DNA from: JABIAG01 sp964561995 | GTDB lineage: Archaea; Nanobdellota; Nanobdellia; Woesearchaeales; JABIAG01 | Length of the DNA: 27,851 nucleotides | Direction of reading: 5' to 3' | Assembly (NCBI GenBank): GCA_964561995.1 | Contig: CAZLQZ010000015.1 | Coordinates: 1-27,851, forward strand | The notes under the pieces: model-generated | The model's database searches: none | The model's input: only the letters and a program-made list of their open reading frames with translations | What the model was told of the DNA's origin: nothing | Shown here: piece after piece, positions 1-6,382 of the stretch | Layout of the letters: every line of letters starts with the position of its first letter | How positions within the stretch are numbered: position 1 is the first letter of the stretch | Program-made: the position numbers and the translations under genes

Positions 1-14
1 ACGCCACCGCCCAG
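1..14. repeat. Distal attachment-site copy of the tRNA-Ser 3' end
   Basis: ACGCCACCGCCCAG at the window start exactly repeats 9101-9114. It corresponds to the 3' strand of the acceptor stem, the discriminator base and the end of the T-stem. The sequence after base 14 no longer matches the tRNA, as expected where element DNA begins. The repeat may extend left of the window. Confidence 0.7.
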
Positions 15-57
15 CGAAGGGTGTTGATGGCGAATATCCATACTGCTCAGTTCTTAC

Positions 58-684
58 TCAAACCTCGCTTTTTATTTTTAAATTTTCAAAAGTTTCCATG
101 AATAACATTTTATTATGGTACATTTTTTCCAGTTTACTTTCTGGTTCAATATCTTGTATGTGGGGAGTTAATTTAAATTTTACCTCATTGAATAATTCGC
201 ACGCTTTATTAAATGCGTATTTGTCTTGCAAAAATAATAAAAATAATTCTTGATATTTTATGGCATAATTTATTAATCTTTCACAGTTTCTATCATTAAA
301 ATCTATTAAATTTACTTTATTGTTTTCACATCCTCTTGTTAATATAAAAAAGTTAGTTAGAAACAATCTATCTTTAAAGTAGTATGTATATTTTTCATAT
401 TCTCTTTTTCTATTGTCTAAATGCTTTTCTTTTTTTTTAAGAATATATTTTTTTTTAGTTAGTTTATCGAGATATTTTTGTATATTTGATTTATTAAGCC
501 CATTCAAACAATCATCAGTATTTTTTGGAATAAAAGTACCCTTATATTTATCTGTCTTTTTGTTTATATTTATTAATATGGTGTTCTGTATTTCATTTTT
601 CAATTGAGCATAATCTATTTTACCTCCTTTTTTGATAATAAATAAAATAATTCCTAATTCTATTATTCCTAGATTGCCCATCAT
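58..684 (-). CDS. Winged-helix DNA-binding protein of the element
   Basis: This 208-residue protein starts MMGNLGIIELG; either of the two Met codons may be used. Residues 6-100 read as a winged helix: a first helix, a helix-turn-helix around GLNKSNIQKYLDKL (about 62-76), and a basic beta-wing rich in Lys. The rest is helical, with no recognised enzyme motif. A TATA box at 708-715 places the transcript start close to the ATG, so the mRNA is probably leaderless. The gene is divergent from the AbrB-like gene across a region packed with inverted repeats, which suggests that one or both proteins control that region. No specific family is recognised. It is the outermost gene on the left side of the element. 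Confidence 0.6.
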   Translation of the reverse strand: MMGNLGIIELGIILFIIKKGGKIDYAQLKNEIQNTILININKKTDKYKGTFIPKNTDDCLNGLNKSNIQKYLDKLTKKKYILKKKEKHLDNRKREYEKYTYYFKDRLFLTNFFILTRGCENNKVNLIDFNDRNCERLINYAIKYQELFLLFLQDKYAFNKACELFNEVKFKLTPHIQDIEPESKLEKMYHNKMLFMETFENLKIKSEV

Positions 685-692
685 ACTTTAAT

Positions 693-790
693 AAAAGTTT
701 AAACAAGTATATAAACTTTTCCATTCTAATTACGAGAGTAATATTTATGGAATGCCTTCCATATTTATTACGTCTGTGAAATAACGTAAT
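693..790. promoter_or_regulatory. Divergent control region with four inverted repeats
   Basis: Four dyads follow one another: AAAAGTTTA-N10-TAAACTTTT (693-720), ATTAC-N4-GTAAT (729-742), ATGGAA-N4-TTCCAT (747-762) and ATTACGT-N10-ACGTAAT (767-790). The first and last flank the block, and the ATTAC/GTAAT half-site recurs in the second and fourth. The block separates the minus-strand winged-helix gene from the plus-strand AbrB-like gene, whose likely TATA box is TTTTTAAATA at 797-806. Operators for one or both regulators are the simplest reading. An origin or nicking region for the nearby HUH protein is an alternative. Confidence 0.5.
708..715 (-). promoter_or_regulatory. TATA box of the winged-helix gene
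   Basis: Read on the minus strand this is TTTATATA, 24-31 bases before the ATG at 684, the spacing expected for a leaderless archaeal promoter. It lies between the arms of the inverted repeat AAAAGTTTA (693-701) / TAAACTTTT (712-720), so a protein bound there could block TBP. Confidence 0.6.
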
Positions 791-826
791 ATTTTATTTT
801 TAAATAGAAGGGGCTTCGCTAGATTT

Positions 827-991
827 ATGATAGAAACAAAAATTAAACAAAGAAAATTACAAAAGATTGGGAATAGTTACTTTGTAAGTCTCCCTCCTTG
901 TTGGATAGAACATCATAACTTGAAAAAAAAGGATTTTTTAGAGTTTAAATTAACAGAAACAGACCAGTTGGTGATATGTAAAAATGAATGA
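827..991 (+). CDS. AbrB/SpoVT-like small DNA-binding protein
   Basis: This 54-residue protein contains the typical AbrB/MazE swapped-hairpin pattern: a basic strand KLQKIGNSYFVSLPPCW (residues 10-26), then a helix and a LKKKDFLEFKL strand. The 'K-IGNS-V-LP' core is the signature of this fold, seen in antitoxins and in archaeal transcription regulators. A TATA-like TTTTTAAATA at 797-806 lies about 21-30 bases upstream, so the mRNA is probably leaderless. Its stop overlaps the start of the next tiny gene by 8 bases, so it heads a compact operon. It may repress itself at the dyads at 693-790. Whether it is an antitoxin depends on the unknown genes downstream. Confidence 0.65.
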   Translation: MIETKIKQRKLQKIGNSYFVSLPPCWIEHHNLKKKDFLEFKLTETDQLVICKNE

Positions 992-1097
992 ACTAACATA
1001 TCTTAATGAAGAACTTGAAAATCAAATGCCGGAAGAAGTAATGTTAATAAGAAAATTTTATTTTAATGAGGTTAAGAAAAATGAAGAAAAAAGATAA
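984..1097 (+). CDS. 37-residue orphan protein
   Basis: A very short gene encodes an acidic-then-basic peptide beginning MNELTYLNEELEN and ending NEEKR. Support for its being real is the GGTGAT at 970-975, a perfect match to the archaeal Shine-Dalgarno sequence, 8 bases before the ATG. It overlaps the AbrB-like gene by 8 bases and the next gene by 17 bases, which suggests translational coupling. The peptide is likely one or two helices. I recognise no family. Its position directly after an AbrB-like gene would suit a toxin or a regulatory partner, but nothing in the sequence proves this. Confidence 0.45.
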   Translation: MNELTYLNEELENQMPEEVMLIRKFYFNEVKKNEEKR

Positions 1098-1386
1098 ATG
1101 GAATGATTCGAATGTTAAATGGAAGAAGAGTATTGAGAAATACATATCTACTGATGAGCAGGAGTTTCATTTAATACATTCCAAAGCAGATTCATCCCGT
1201 TTAGTAATTGAATGTTCTTATGGGAAATATTTGGGAATGTTAAAGCAAAATCCTTTATGTAAGGTCATTTCTGGTTACAAAAACGTGAAAGGGCAGATAC
1301 TATCTGTAACTGCAGAACTACCCAAGAAAGGCCTTACACTTAGGAAAAAGTTTGTTAAAAGGCCAGATATGCTACGAGCCAAATAA
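1081..1386 (+). CDS. Basic orphan protein, 101 residues
   Basis: The protein is Lys-rich (starts MKKKDKWNDSNVKWKKS; ends KKFVKRPDMLRAK), with beta-rich middle stretches such as SSRLVIECSYGKYLGML. An in-frame ATG at 1066 would add five residues. I choose 1081 because GAGGT at 1068-1072 lies 8 bases upstream as a ribosome binding site. It overlaps the preceding 37-residue gene and is followed by the HUH nuclease gene in the same direction. Basic ends suggest nucleic acid binding. No family is recognised. Confidence 0.55.
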   Translation: MKKKDKWNDSNVKWKKSIEKYISTDEQEFHLIHSKADSSRLVIECSYGKYLGMLKQNPLCKVISGYKNVKGQILSVTAELPKKGLTLRKKFVKRPDMLRAK

Positions 1387-1397
1387 AAGAAACTCAT

Positions 1398-1409
1398 GTT
1401 TGTACAAAC
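1398..1409. repeat. 12-bp perfect palindrome before the HUH gene
   Basis: GTTTGTACAAAC is fully self-complementary and sits 37 bases before the preferred ATG of the HUH gene. It could be an operator, or a hairpin recognised by the HUH protein, since Y1 proteins bind subterminal hairpins. Confidence 0.5.
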
Positions 1410-1446
1410 TCAGTTTTTGGTTATCAATAAGATAATCCTATACAAA

Positions 1447-1845
1447 ATGAAAGAAATAGTCTTTGACAAATCAAAAAAATACTCACATGTAGTTTTTAAT
1501 TTATCTGGTTATTATTTATATCCATTTAATGATTCTAAAAAGATTAAAAAAGCCATCAGAAGTATAGCTATGTGTTATAAGTATGGGGTTAAGAAGTCAG
1601 GGATAATGCCTAATCATGTTCACATCATCTTTATGGCCGATAAGATTGATGATTATACTGTTCAATTGTTGCAGAATGATTTTGGGGATTACATTTCTAA
1701 TAAATATGATATTTATAAAAATATTTGGAAAAAGAATAGCTTTTGTAAGATTGTTAAAATAAAAAATAATGTTCAATTACTAATTGCTGCTGATTATATT
1801 GATAAGCAAGTTTCTCAATATCTGGAATGGAAAAAGAATAAATAA
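1447..1845 (+). CDS. Y1/IS200-type HUH single-strand DNA nuclease
   Basis: This 132-residue protein fits the Transposase_17 (Y1_Tnp) family of IS200/IS605 TnpA and REP-associated transposases. The HUH metal-binding motif is in MPNHVHIIF (His57 and His59). The likely nucleophile is Tyr117 in DYIDKQ, with Gln121 four residues later, matching the Tyr-xxx-Gln arrangement of TnpA. The length matches IS200 TnpA. Members cut and rejoin single-stranded DNA through a 5'-phosphotyrosine. An ATG at 1396 would add 17 residues and would run through the palindrome, so 1447 is preferred. No tnpB gene lies next to it. It may be a lone transposase, a domesticated nuclease, or a nickase that helps the element replicate. 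Confidence 0.75.
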   Translation: MKEIVFDKSKKYSHVVFNLSGYYLYPFNDSKKIKKAIRSIAMCYKYGVKKSGIMPNHVHIIFMADKIDDYTVQLLQNDFGDYISNKYDIYKNIWKKNSFCKIVKIKNNVQLLIAADYIDKQVSQYLEWKKNK

Positions 1846-1849
1846 AAAA

Positions 1850-2893
1850 TTATTTAACTTCACATTCAGATATAACTCCATCTTGTTTACATCTTACGCT
1901 ATATGAAAGTTTTTCATATTTAAGAATATCAAAACTATTCTTTTTTAATACATACACTTTGGCCCCATTAAGGCTTTCATCTAAAGATTTTGTTTTAAGA
2001 GTATAAAAAAATTCATCTCCTGAATCTAATTCATCTTCGATTTCAACTAATTCGCCAAAATCACCATACTTAAAAAATATAAGGTTACCTTTTAAATTAT
2101 AATCTCCTTCATTACTTATTGTTAGGGGAATTTCTGTTATAAAAACCGAGTCCTCTCCCTTTTTTGAATATTCTGGAGAACCATAATCTATTTTTATGTA
2201 GTTTACATTTAAATCATTTTCAAAAGGTAATCCTTCTGTAAGATTATGTTCTATTTTATACTGGTTTACATTCGTTCTTTCAATAAGAAAAGTATAGTTC
2301 ATTTCTTTAAGTATTGTCTCTGAATCTAAGATTGTATATTCTAGTTTATACTTAGAAAATGGTTGAATAAGAGAATTAGTATTTTCAAAATAAAAGTCAT
2401 CCAACTTAATTATTTTGGCATAAGTTATAGAGATTAAATCTAATGTATCTTCCTGACTAGAGACCAGTTTGTATTTTGCCGTATCATAATTTAGTTTATA
2501 TAGATTTAATCTAACTTTAGGTTCAACTAATGTTCTACCGGTATTTTTTATATATAAAAATAAGTATCTAAGAGTCCATTTATTATCTTTAACTTTATCA
2601 AGAAGGATATTAATCTGGTCTTCTATGCTGTAAATCCCTGATACCTCTTTTAAATCATCTGAATTAACTATTTCCTGTGAATCGACATCTTCTTTTGTTT
2701 TTTCTTCATTTATTTCTATTATGGATTCTTTACTTTTTTCATCTTCATCACAAATGCTATTATCATCTACATCTAAACAACAATCAGTTCCCACCTGAAT
2801 ATATGGTTTATTACATACAACAGAAGATTGTTCAGTAGAATTACATGCAACTAACAATAATAAAGACAGTATAACTAATATTTTTAATTTCAT
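1850..2893 (-). CDS. Surface lipoprotein with a D-x-D-x-N loop
   Basis: The 347-residue protein has a hydrophobic signal peptide ending in the lipobox LLVAC, so Cys17 is the expected lipidated residue. A short Cys-rich segment follows (Cys27, Cys38, Cys39, Cys48) that includes LDVDDNSICDEDE, which resembles the calcium-binding Asp/Asn loops of thrombospondin type 3 or dockerin repeats. An acidic linker (about 50-85) leads to a beta-rich region (about 105-340) with two similar-looking Ig-like halves. It ends in a cysteine pair (CKQDGVISECEVK). It has its own promoter (TATA at 2917-2924) and is convergent with the HUH gene, 4 bases apart. The role is unknown; it is displayed on the outside of the cell membrane. 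Confidence 0.65.
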   Translation of the reverse strand: MKLKILVILSLLLLVACNSTEQSSVVCNKPYIQVGTDCCLDVDDNSICDEDEKSKESIIEINEEKTKEDVDSQEIVNSDDLKEVSGIYSIEDQINILLDKVKDNKWTLRYLFLYIKNTGRTLVEPKVRLNLYKLNYDTAKYKLVSSQEDTLDLISITYAKIIKLDDFYFENTNSLIQPFSKYKLEYTILDSETILKEMNYTFLIERTNVNQYKIEHNLTEGLPFENDLNVNYIKIDYGSPEYSKKGEDSVFITEIPLTISNEGDYNLKGNLIFFKYGDFGELVEIEDELDSGDEFFYTLKTKSLDESLNGAKVYVLKKNSFDILKYEKLSYSVRCKQDGVISECEVK

Positions 2894-2916
2894 TTTATTA
2901 AATTTGGATTAACTAG

Positions 2917-2924
2917 AATATAAA
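2917..2924 (-). promoter_or_regulatory. TATA box of the lipoprotein gene
   Basis: Minus-strand TTTATATT lies 24-31 bases before the ATG at 2893, which suits a leaderless transcript. Confidence 0.55.
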
Positions 2925-2946
2925 CCTTTTGAAAACATTACCCGTC

Positions 2947-2973
2947 CCAGTGTAATCTCTCTTTAATTACTGG
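2947..2973. repeat. Imperfect hairpin between two minus-strand genes
   Basis: CCAGT (2947-2951) pairs with ACTGG (2969-2973), and AAT with ATT extends the stem inside a two-base bulge. It lies in the 260-base gap between the DUF2085 gene and the next lipoprotein gene. It could be a terminator remnant or a regulatory dyad. Nothing else is visible in this gap. Confidence 0.3.
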
Positions 2974-3153
2974 ACTGATTCTTTATCTAAAACATATATG
3001 AGCATCAATTTGTCTAAAAAAACAATTATTTTTTAATAGTCGATATGATTTTTGTATTTACAATATCTTTGCTCATTTATTCTCTAAACCTAAGGTTAGC
3101 GTAATTAAGTTATGTGTATTGTATGAAGGATAGTCATTTGTTTTTTTGAACAA

Positions 3154-3498
3154 TTAGTGAATAATAAAATTAAGTATCAAATCACCAACCCTATTTGATA
3201 AAAAAACAATTCCAATTCCAGCCAAAAAACCTGTTAAAAATCTCAATGAGTTATTGCTTTTTCTCCATCCAAATAATTGTGTTGTTCCATCAATGACCAT
3301 TGGAATTATGAAAGCTACTGAAAAAATCAAATTTAGGGTTGGATTCAATATAAAATTTATTGCAATCGTGATTATGCCTCCAATTAAAATTCCTGTACAT
3401 CTGGCACAAATTGGCAGACGATGGTTGTTAATACAAAAACATCTTTCAGGGATGGAATGACATATTATGCTATTTCTTATAATTTCATACAATCGCAT
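3154..3498 (-). CDS. DUF2085 membrane protein
   Basis: The 114-residue protein matches the DUF2085 pattern. An early Cys-His pair (SIICHSIPERCF) is followed by NHRLPICARCTGI, then hydrophobic helices, then DGTTQLFGWRKSNNSLRFLTG and a last membrane segment. Three or four membrane passes are likely, and the paired Cys/His suggest metal or redox chemistry near the membrane face. The family's function is not known to me. The ORF is open further upstream, but ATG at 3498 starts one base after the stop of the preceding gene and matches the usual family start. It is the last gene of the five-gene lipoprotein operon. Confidence 0.75.
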   Translation of the reverse strand: MRLYEIIRNSIICHSIPERCFCINNHRLPICARCTGILIGGIITIAINFILNPTLNLIFSVAFIIPMVIDGTTQLFGWRKSNNSLRFLTGFLAGIGIVFLSNRVGDLILNFIIH

Positions 3499-3499
3499 C

Positions 3500-3850
3500 T
3501 TAAAGTATTTTTTGACCGCAGTCTGTACAAAACTTTGTATTAATTGCATTTTGACAACCACATTTTTTACAAACTCTCTTTGGTTCTGTATTGTTTATAA
3601 CAACTTGTTGTGAACCTTTTGCCCTATGCCATCCCCCGCCCATTAACCAAAATGGAAGACAACAAAAAGAACAAATAAGTAATAAACCCAGCAATCCAAA
3701 AAAACCTGAAATAGTTTCAGAAATGGCTTCACCTATTGAAGGATTAGAAAATAAAATAGTAATAATTATTAAAGTAATTGCTGCCCCAACGCCAATTACT
3801 ATATTTTTGTTTTTTTTAATCCATCTTGTCAAATCTTTTTTATATATCAT
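3500..3850 (-). CDS. Two-pass membrane protein with C-terminal zinc ribbon
   Basis: This 116-residue protein has a basic N terminus, two hydrophobic segments (about 18-35 and 48-72), and a C-terminal zinc ribbon CKKCGCQNAINTKFCTDCG (about 94-112) with two CxxC-type pairs. Short proteins of this plan are common in archaea and usually have no assigned role. The gene lies 22 bases after the Cys-rich lipoprotein gene and one base before the DUF2085 gene, in the same direction, so all are likely co-transcribed. Confidence 0.65.
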   Translation of the reverse strand: MIYKKDLTRWIKKNKNIVIGVGAAITLIIITILFSNPSIGEAISETISGFFGLLGLLLICSFCCLPFWLMGGGWHRAKGSQQVVINNTEPKRVCKKCGCQNAINTKFCTDCGQKIL

Positions 3851-3872
3851 ATATTAACCTCATTTTAGTTTT

Positions 3873-4625
3873 TTAAATAATCTGTAATCCACCAATATCA
3901 AGATAAGTAACATCCCAATTTCTAAGTGAAGTCCATTCGCCTGAACGATAAGTTAAACTAATTGTCCAGTAACTTCTAATTTCAGTTCCAAAAGCATTTT
4001 TTGAATCAACATGTGAAGATACTTTAAAGTTATTTTGACCCAATGAGATAACTCTATAATCAAACCAAGGAAATTTAGCACTTGAAGGAGATATTAAGTA
4101 TAATTTAACAATTTCCTTACTCATAATAAAAGCTTCAGATTCTGTAGCACTGGTTTTAACACATTCATAACTTATGCATTTTTGACCTTCATAACAATCT
4201 GAATTAGAAAAACATTCAACCCCACACTGTCCTTCAATAATTTCACCCTCACCCAAATAATTACATCCTTGACTTACAAGTATACATGTATGAAATTTGC
4301 TATTTTTACAGGTATCAGAAAAACATTCATCTGTACAATCAATAGTTTCATGAATACAATCCTTGGTAGTGTAATTATATAAATCAATTGTTTTTCTATT
4401 GTTATCCTCACAATCTGGACAATCAAAAGAACCGAATTCTCCATATTCACAAATTCCATTACCAATACAAACTTCTTTAATTTCATTAATGCATTGAAAT
4501 TCGGTTTCTTTTGAACAATAATCTTGAGTGCATACATTCCAATCATTACAATTTATAGGGCACGAGTTACATGCACTAAGAAGAAAAATAAATCCCAAAA
4601 ATAATATTATTAAGATTTTTTTCAT
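3873..4625 (-). CDS. Cys-rich lipoprotein with a VDSKNAFG-type C-terminal domain
   Basis: The 250-residue protein has a signal peptide ending LLSAC, with Cys19 the lipid site. Residues 19-150 are packed with cysteines in motifs such as CNDWNVCTQDYC and GNGICEYGEFGSFDC, resembling disulfide modules of secreted bacterial and archaeal proteins. Residues about 165-250 look like a separate domain with SPSSAKFPWF and SSHVDSKNAFGTEIRSYW, a pattern I recall from small secreted proteins of bacteria. The N-terminal part is closely similar to that of the protein at 5374-6252, indicating duplication. Its ATG overlaps the stop of the preceding gene (ATGA), so translation is coupled. Confidence 0.65.
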   Translation of the reverse strand: MKKILIILFLGFIFLLSACNSCPINCNDWNVCTQDYCSKETEFQCINEIKEVCIGNGICEYGEFGSFDCPDCEDNNRKTIDLYNYTTKDCIHETIDCTDECFSDTCKNSKFHTCILVSQGCNYLGEGEIIEGQCGVECFSNSDCYEGQKCISYECVKTSATESEAFIMSKEIVKLYLISPSSAKFPWFDYRVISLGQNNFKVSSHVDSKNAFGTEIRSYWTISLTYRSGEWTSLRNWDVTYLDIGGLQII

Positions 4626-5377
4626 TTCTTCTTCCCCCTCATAAAAAACACAATTAACAAAATAAAGAGGGACAGAATAAGAAATGAGTTAATTCCCATT
4701 TTTTTAACATCAAATTCACATTTATGGTTTACAGGTTTAAGAAATAGTCTTGAACAAGAAAGCTTTTCACAACTTTTTTTTTCATAATTACAAAATTTAT
4801 TATTTTCACATTCTAAATTTTTTGTACAATTCCAATCTAAAACTATTTCAATAATGTTTTTTTTTAGTTTATCTGGAGACCAACAAGGAATGTTTACAAG
4901 TTTAGATTTACCTTCACCATAATGAATTTTTTGTTGCGATATTTGACCGTTTGTAGTCCTAATGGGCTGAGGGATTTTTACACAATATTTTATTTCATCT
5001 ACATACTCCCAAACTTTATCGGGGATGGAAATCTTCTCCTTAAAGACATATTCCTTCCCAGTATGAATTACGTTACCACCTGTTGAAAACGGAGGGGAAC
5101 CAGTATATGAAAACTGAATTATGGAAAGATAATTTTCATAGTACACAGAATCGGTTTTAAGTTGACCATATTCTTGCTCTAAATCTTTTAAAAAATCAAC
5201 TTTGTCTAAATCTTCAATTCTAATATTGGTATAAATAAAAGTAGTTCCTTTAAATGGACCATTCATTTCAGTTATTACCTTTACTTTCAAACTTTCCTCA
5301 GAACATCCAGATAAAAAAATAAGAACCATTAATCCTAAAAAAAATATTGTTCTTTTAATCAGAGTAGTGTGTCTCAT
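4622..5377 (-). CDS. Lipoprotein with Cys-rich stalk and C-terminal membrane anchor
   Basis: The 251-residue protein has a signal peptide ending FLSGC, with Cys25 the lipid site. Residues 30-175 are beta-rich without a known signature. Residues about 183-218 hold a cysteine cluster (NCTKNLECENNKFCNYEKK and following), and residues about 229-246 form a hydrophobic helix followed by RGKKK, so the protein seems anchored at both ends. It overlaps both neighbours by four bases (ATGA), in the middle of the three-lipoprotein run. The Cys cluster resembles those in the two flanking lipoproteins, suggesting the three work in one surface complex. Confidence 0.6.
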   Translation of the reverse strand: MRHTTLIKRTIFFLGLMVLIFLSGCSEESLKVKVITEMNGPFKGTTFIYTNIRIEDLDKVDFLKDLEQEYGQLKTDSVYYENYLSIIQFSYTGSPPFSTGGNVIHTGKEYVFKEKISIPDKVWEYVDEIKYCVKIPQPIRTTNGQISQQKIHYGEGKSKLVNIPCWSPDKLKKNIIEIVLDWNCTKNLECENNKFCNYEKKSCEKLSCSRLFLKPVNHKCEFDVKKMGINSFLILSLFILLIVFFMRGKKK

Positions 5378-6252
5378 TTAACCTCAACCTCCCCCTTATA
5401 AAATATATCATCAAAACCGGTGGATTCAGCAACTTCCTCTTTAGCATATGTAACCTCAATACCTGCAGGAATATACTTCATTTCATATTCTTCGATAATG
5501 AATTCACAACCTCCCTCTTCTAAATCTAATAAAAAGTCCGATGCCATTACTAAAAGTTCTTCTTTAATCCACTGCTTATAATAAATGGAGTTAGAATCAT
5601 AATACCTTCCCAATAATGACTCTTCTTTAAACGTAATTGTTGCTTTTTTTCTTTCTGAATTTTTCAGTTCTGTTATGTGAATATATCCATCTACAATTTC
5701 TTCACTGTTTTCATTTATATATTCCCACCATTTTTTTCTTTTTTCAATTGCCTCATTAATACATTTATCCGAACAACCAAGTTGACAAGGGCGTCCGCAG
5801 TCCACACCATATTCTCCTTGATTTTTAATTCCATCAAAACAAGTAGCTTTCTTATTACATTTATAACCCACACATTCTTCTGTAGATGCACAATCTGAGG
5901 AATTTAGACATTCCACTTCACACTTTTCAAGAATAATTCCTTGAACAACATACTTTTTGCAGTTATTCAGTTGTTCTACGCATTCGTAAAAAGTATGTTT
6001 TTCACATTTATCATTAAAACATTCATTTTTACAACTTACCACATTTTCAGATTCGAATTCGGCAGGAGATTCATTTTTACAATCCCCCACAATATCATGA
6101 ATACATTGAAATCTTGTGGCTTCAGAACAATAATCTTCAGTACATTCATTTCCATCATCACATGTTTCTGGACAACTCTGACATCCAACTAAGAGTAATA
6201 AAAATGAAGCTAAGAGTAAAAGAATTATTTTTGTTTTAACTTTATATCTCAT
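5374..6252 (-). CDS. Cys-rich lipoprotein, first gene of the surface operon
   Basis: The 292-residue protein has a signal peptide ending LLVGC, with Cys24 the lipid site. The Cys-rich region (about 24-175) contains CDDGNECTEDYC, a motif common in secreted Cys-rich repeats, and CFDGIKNQGEYGVDCG, another recurrent extracellular disulfide motif. The last third (about 180-292) is acidic and mixed alpha/beta, with two Trp early in it. I start at the ATG at 6252; the open frame runs six codons further to a TTG at 6270. A TATA-like AATTTAAATA on the minus strand (6277-6286) gives a leaderless start at 6252. Its first 50 residues are clearly paralogous to the gene at 3873-4625. Confidence 0.65.
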   Translation of the reverse strand: MRYKVKTKIILLLLASFLLLLVGCQSCPETCDDGNECTEDYCSEATRFQCIHDIVGDCKNESPAEFESENVVSCKNECFNDKCEKHTFYECVEQLNNCKKYVVQGIILEKCEVECLNSSDCASTEECVGYKCNKKATCFDGIKNQGEYGVDCGRPCQLGCSDKCINEAIEKRKKWWEYINENSEEIVDGYIHITELKNSERKKATITFKEESLLGRYYDSNSIYYKQWIKEELLVMASDFLLDLEEGGCEFIIEEYEMKYIPAGIEVTYAKEEVAESTGFDDIFYKGEVEVK

Positions 6253-6277
6253 ATTATCATCTAAATACAATTCTTCT

Positions 6278-6342
6278 ATTTAAATTATTCGAATCTTTTT
6301 AACCTTTTATAATTAAAAAAAGAAATCTAATTTAAATTATTC
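6278..6342. promoter_or_regulatory. Direct repeat in a divergent promoter region
   Basis: ATTTAAATTATTC occurs at 6278-6290 and again at 6330-6342. The first copy overlaps the minus-strand TATA-like element of the lipoprotein operon, and the second lies just upstream of the plus-strand TATA box of the HNH gene. One regulator could bind both and couple the divergent promoters. Confidence 0.4.
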
Positions 6343-6352
6343 AAAGAAAAAG

Positions 6353-6360
6353 TTTATATA
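6353..6360 (+). promoter_or_regulatory. TATA box of the HNH operon
   Basis: TTTATATA lies 23-30 bases before the ATG at 6383, giving a leaderless transcript. Confidence 0.6.
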
Positions 6361-6382
6361 TTTAGATGGTCCACTAATAAAT

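Noticed and set aside
15..57. C/D box small RNA in the GC-rich left end
   Set aside because: TGATGG resembles a C box, but no matching D box with correct spacing or K-turn pairing was found on either strand.
1387..1900. Complete IS200/IS605 insertion sequence
   Set aside because: The nuclease is present, but I could not identify paired end hairpins, a target-site pattern or tnpB. Only the gene and the palindrome are reported.
5677..6192. Plus-strand open frames antisense to the Cys-rich lipoprotein gene
   Set aside because: They are Phe/Ile/Thr-rich mirror translations of the real lipoprotein gene, with no ribosome site or TATA box.
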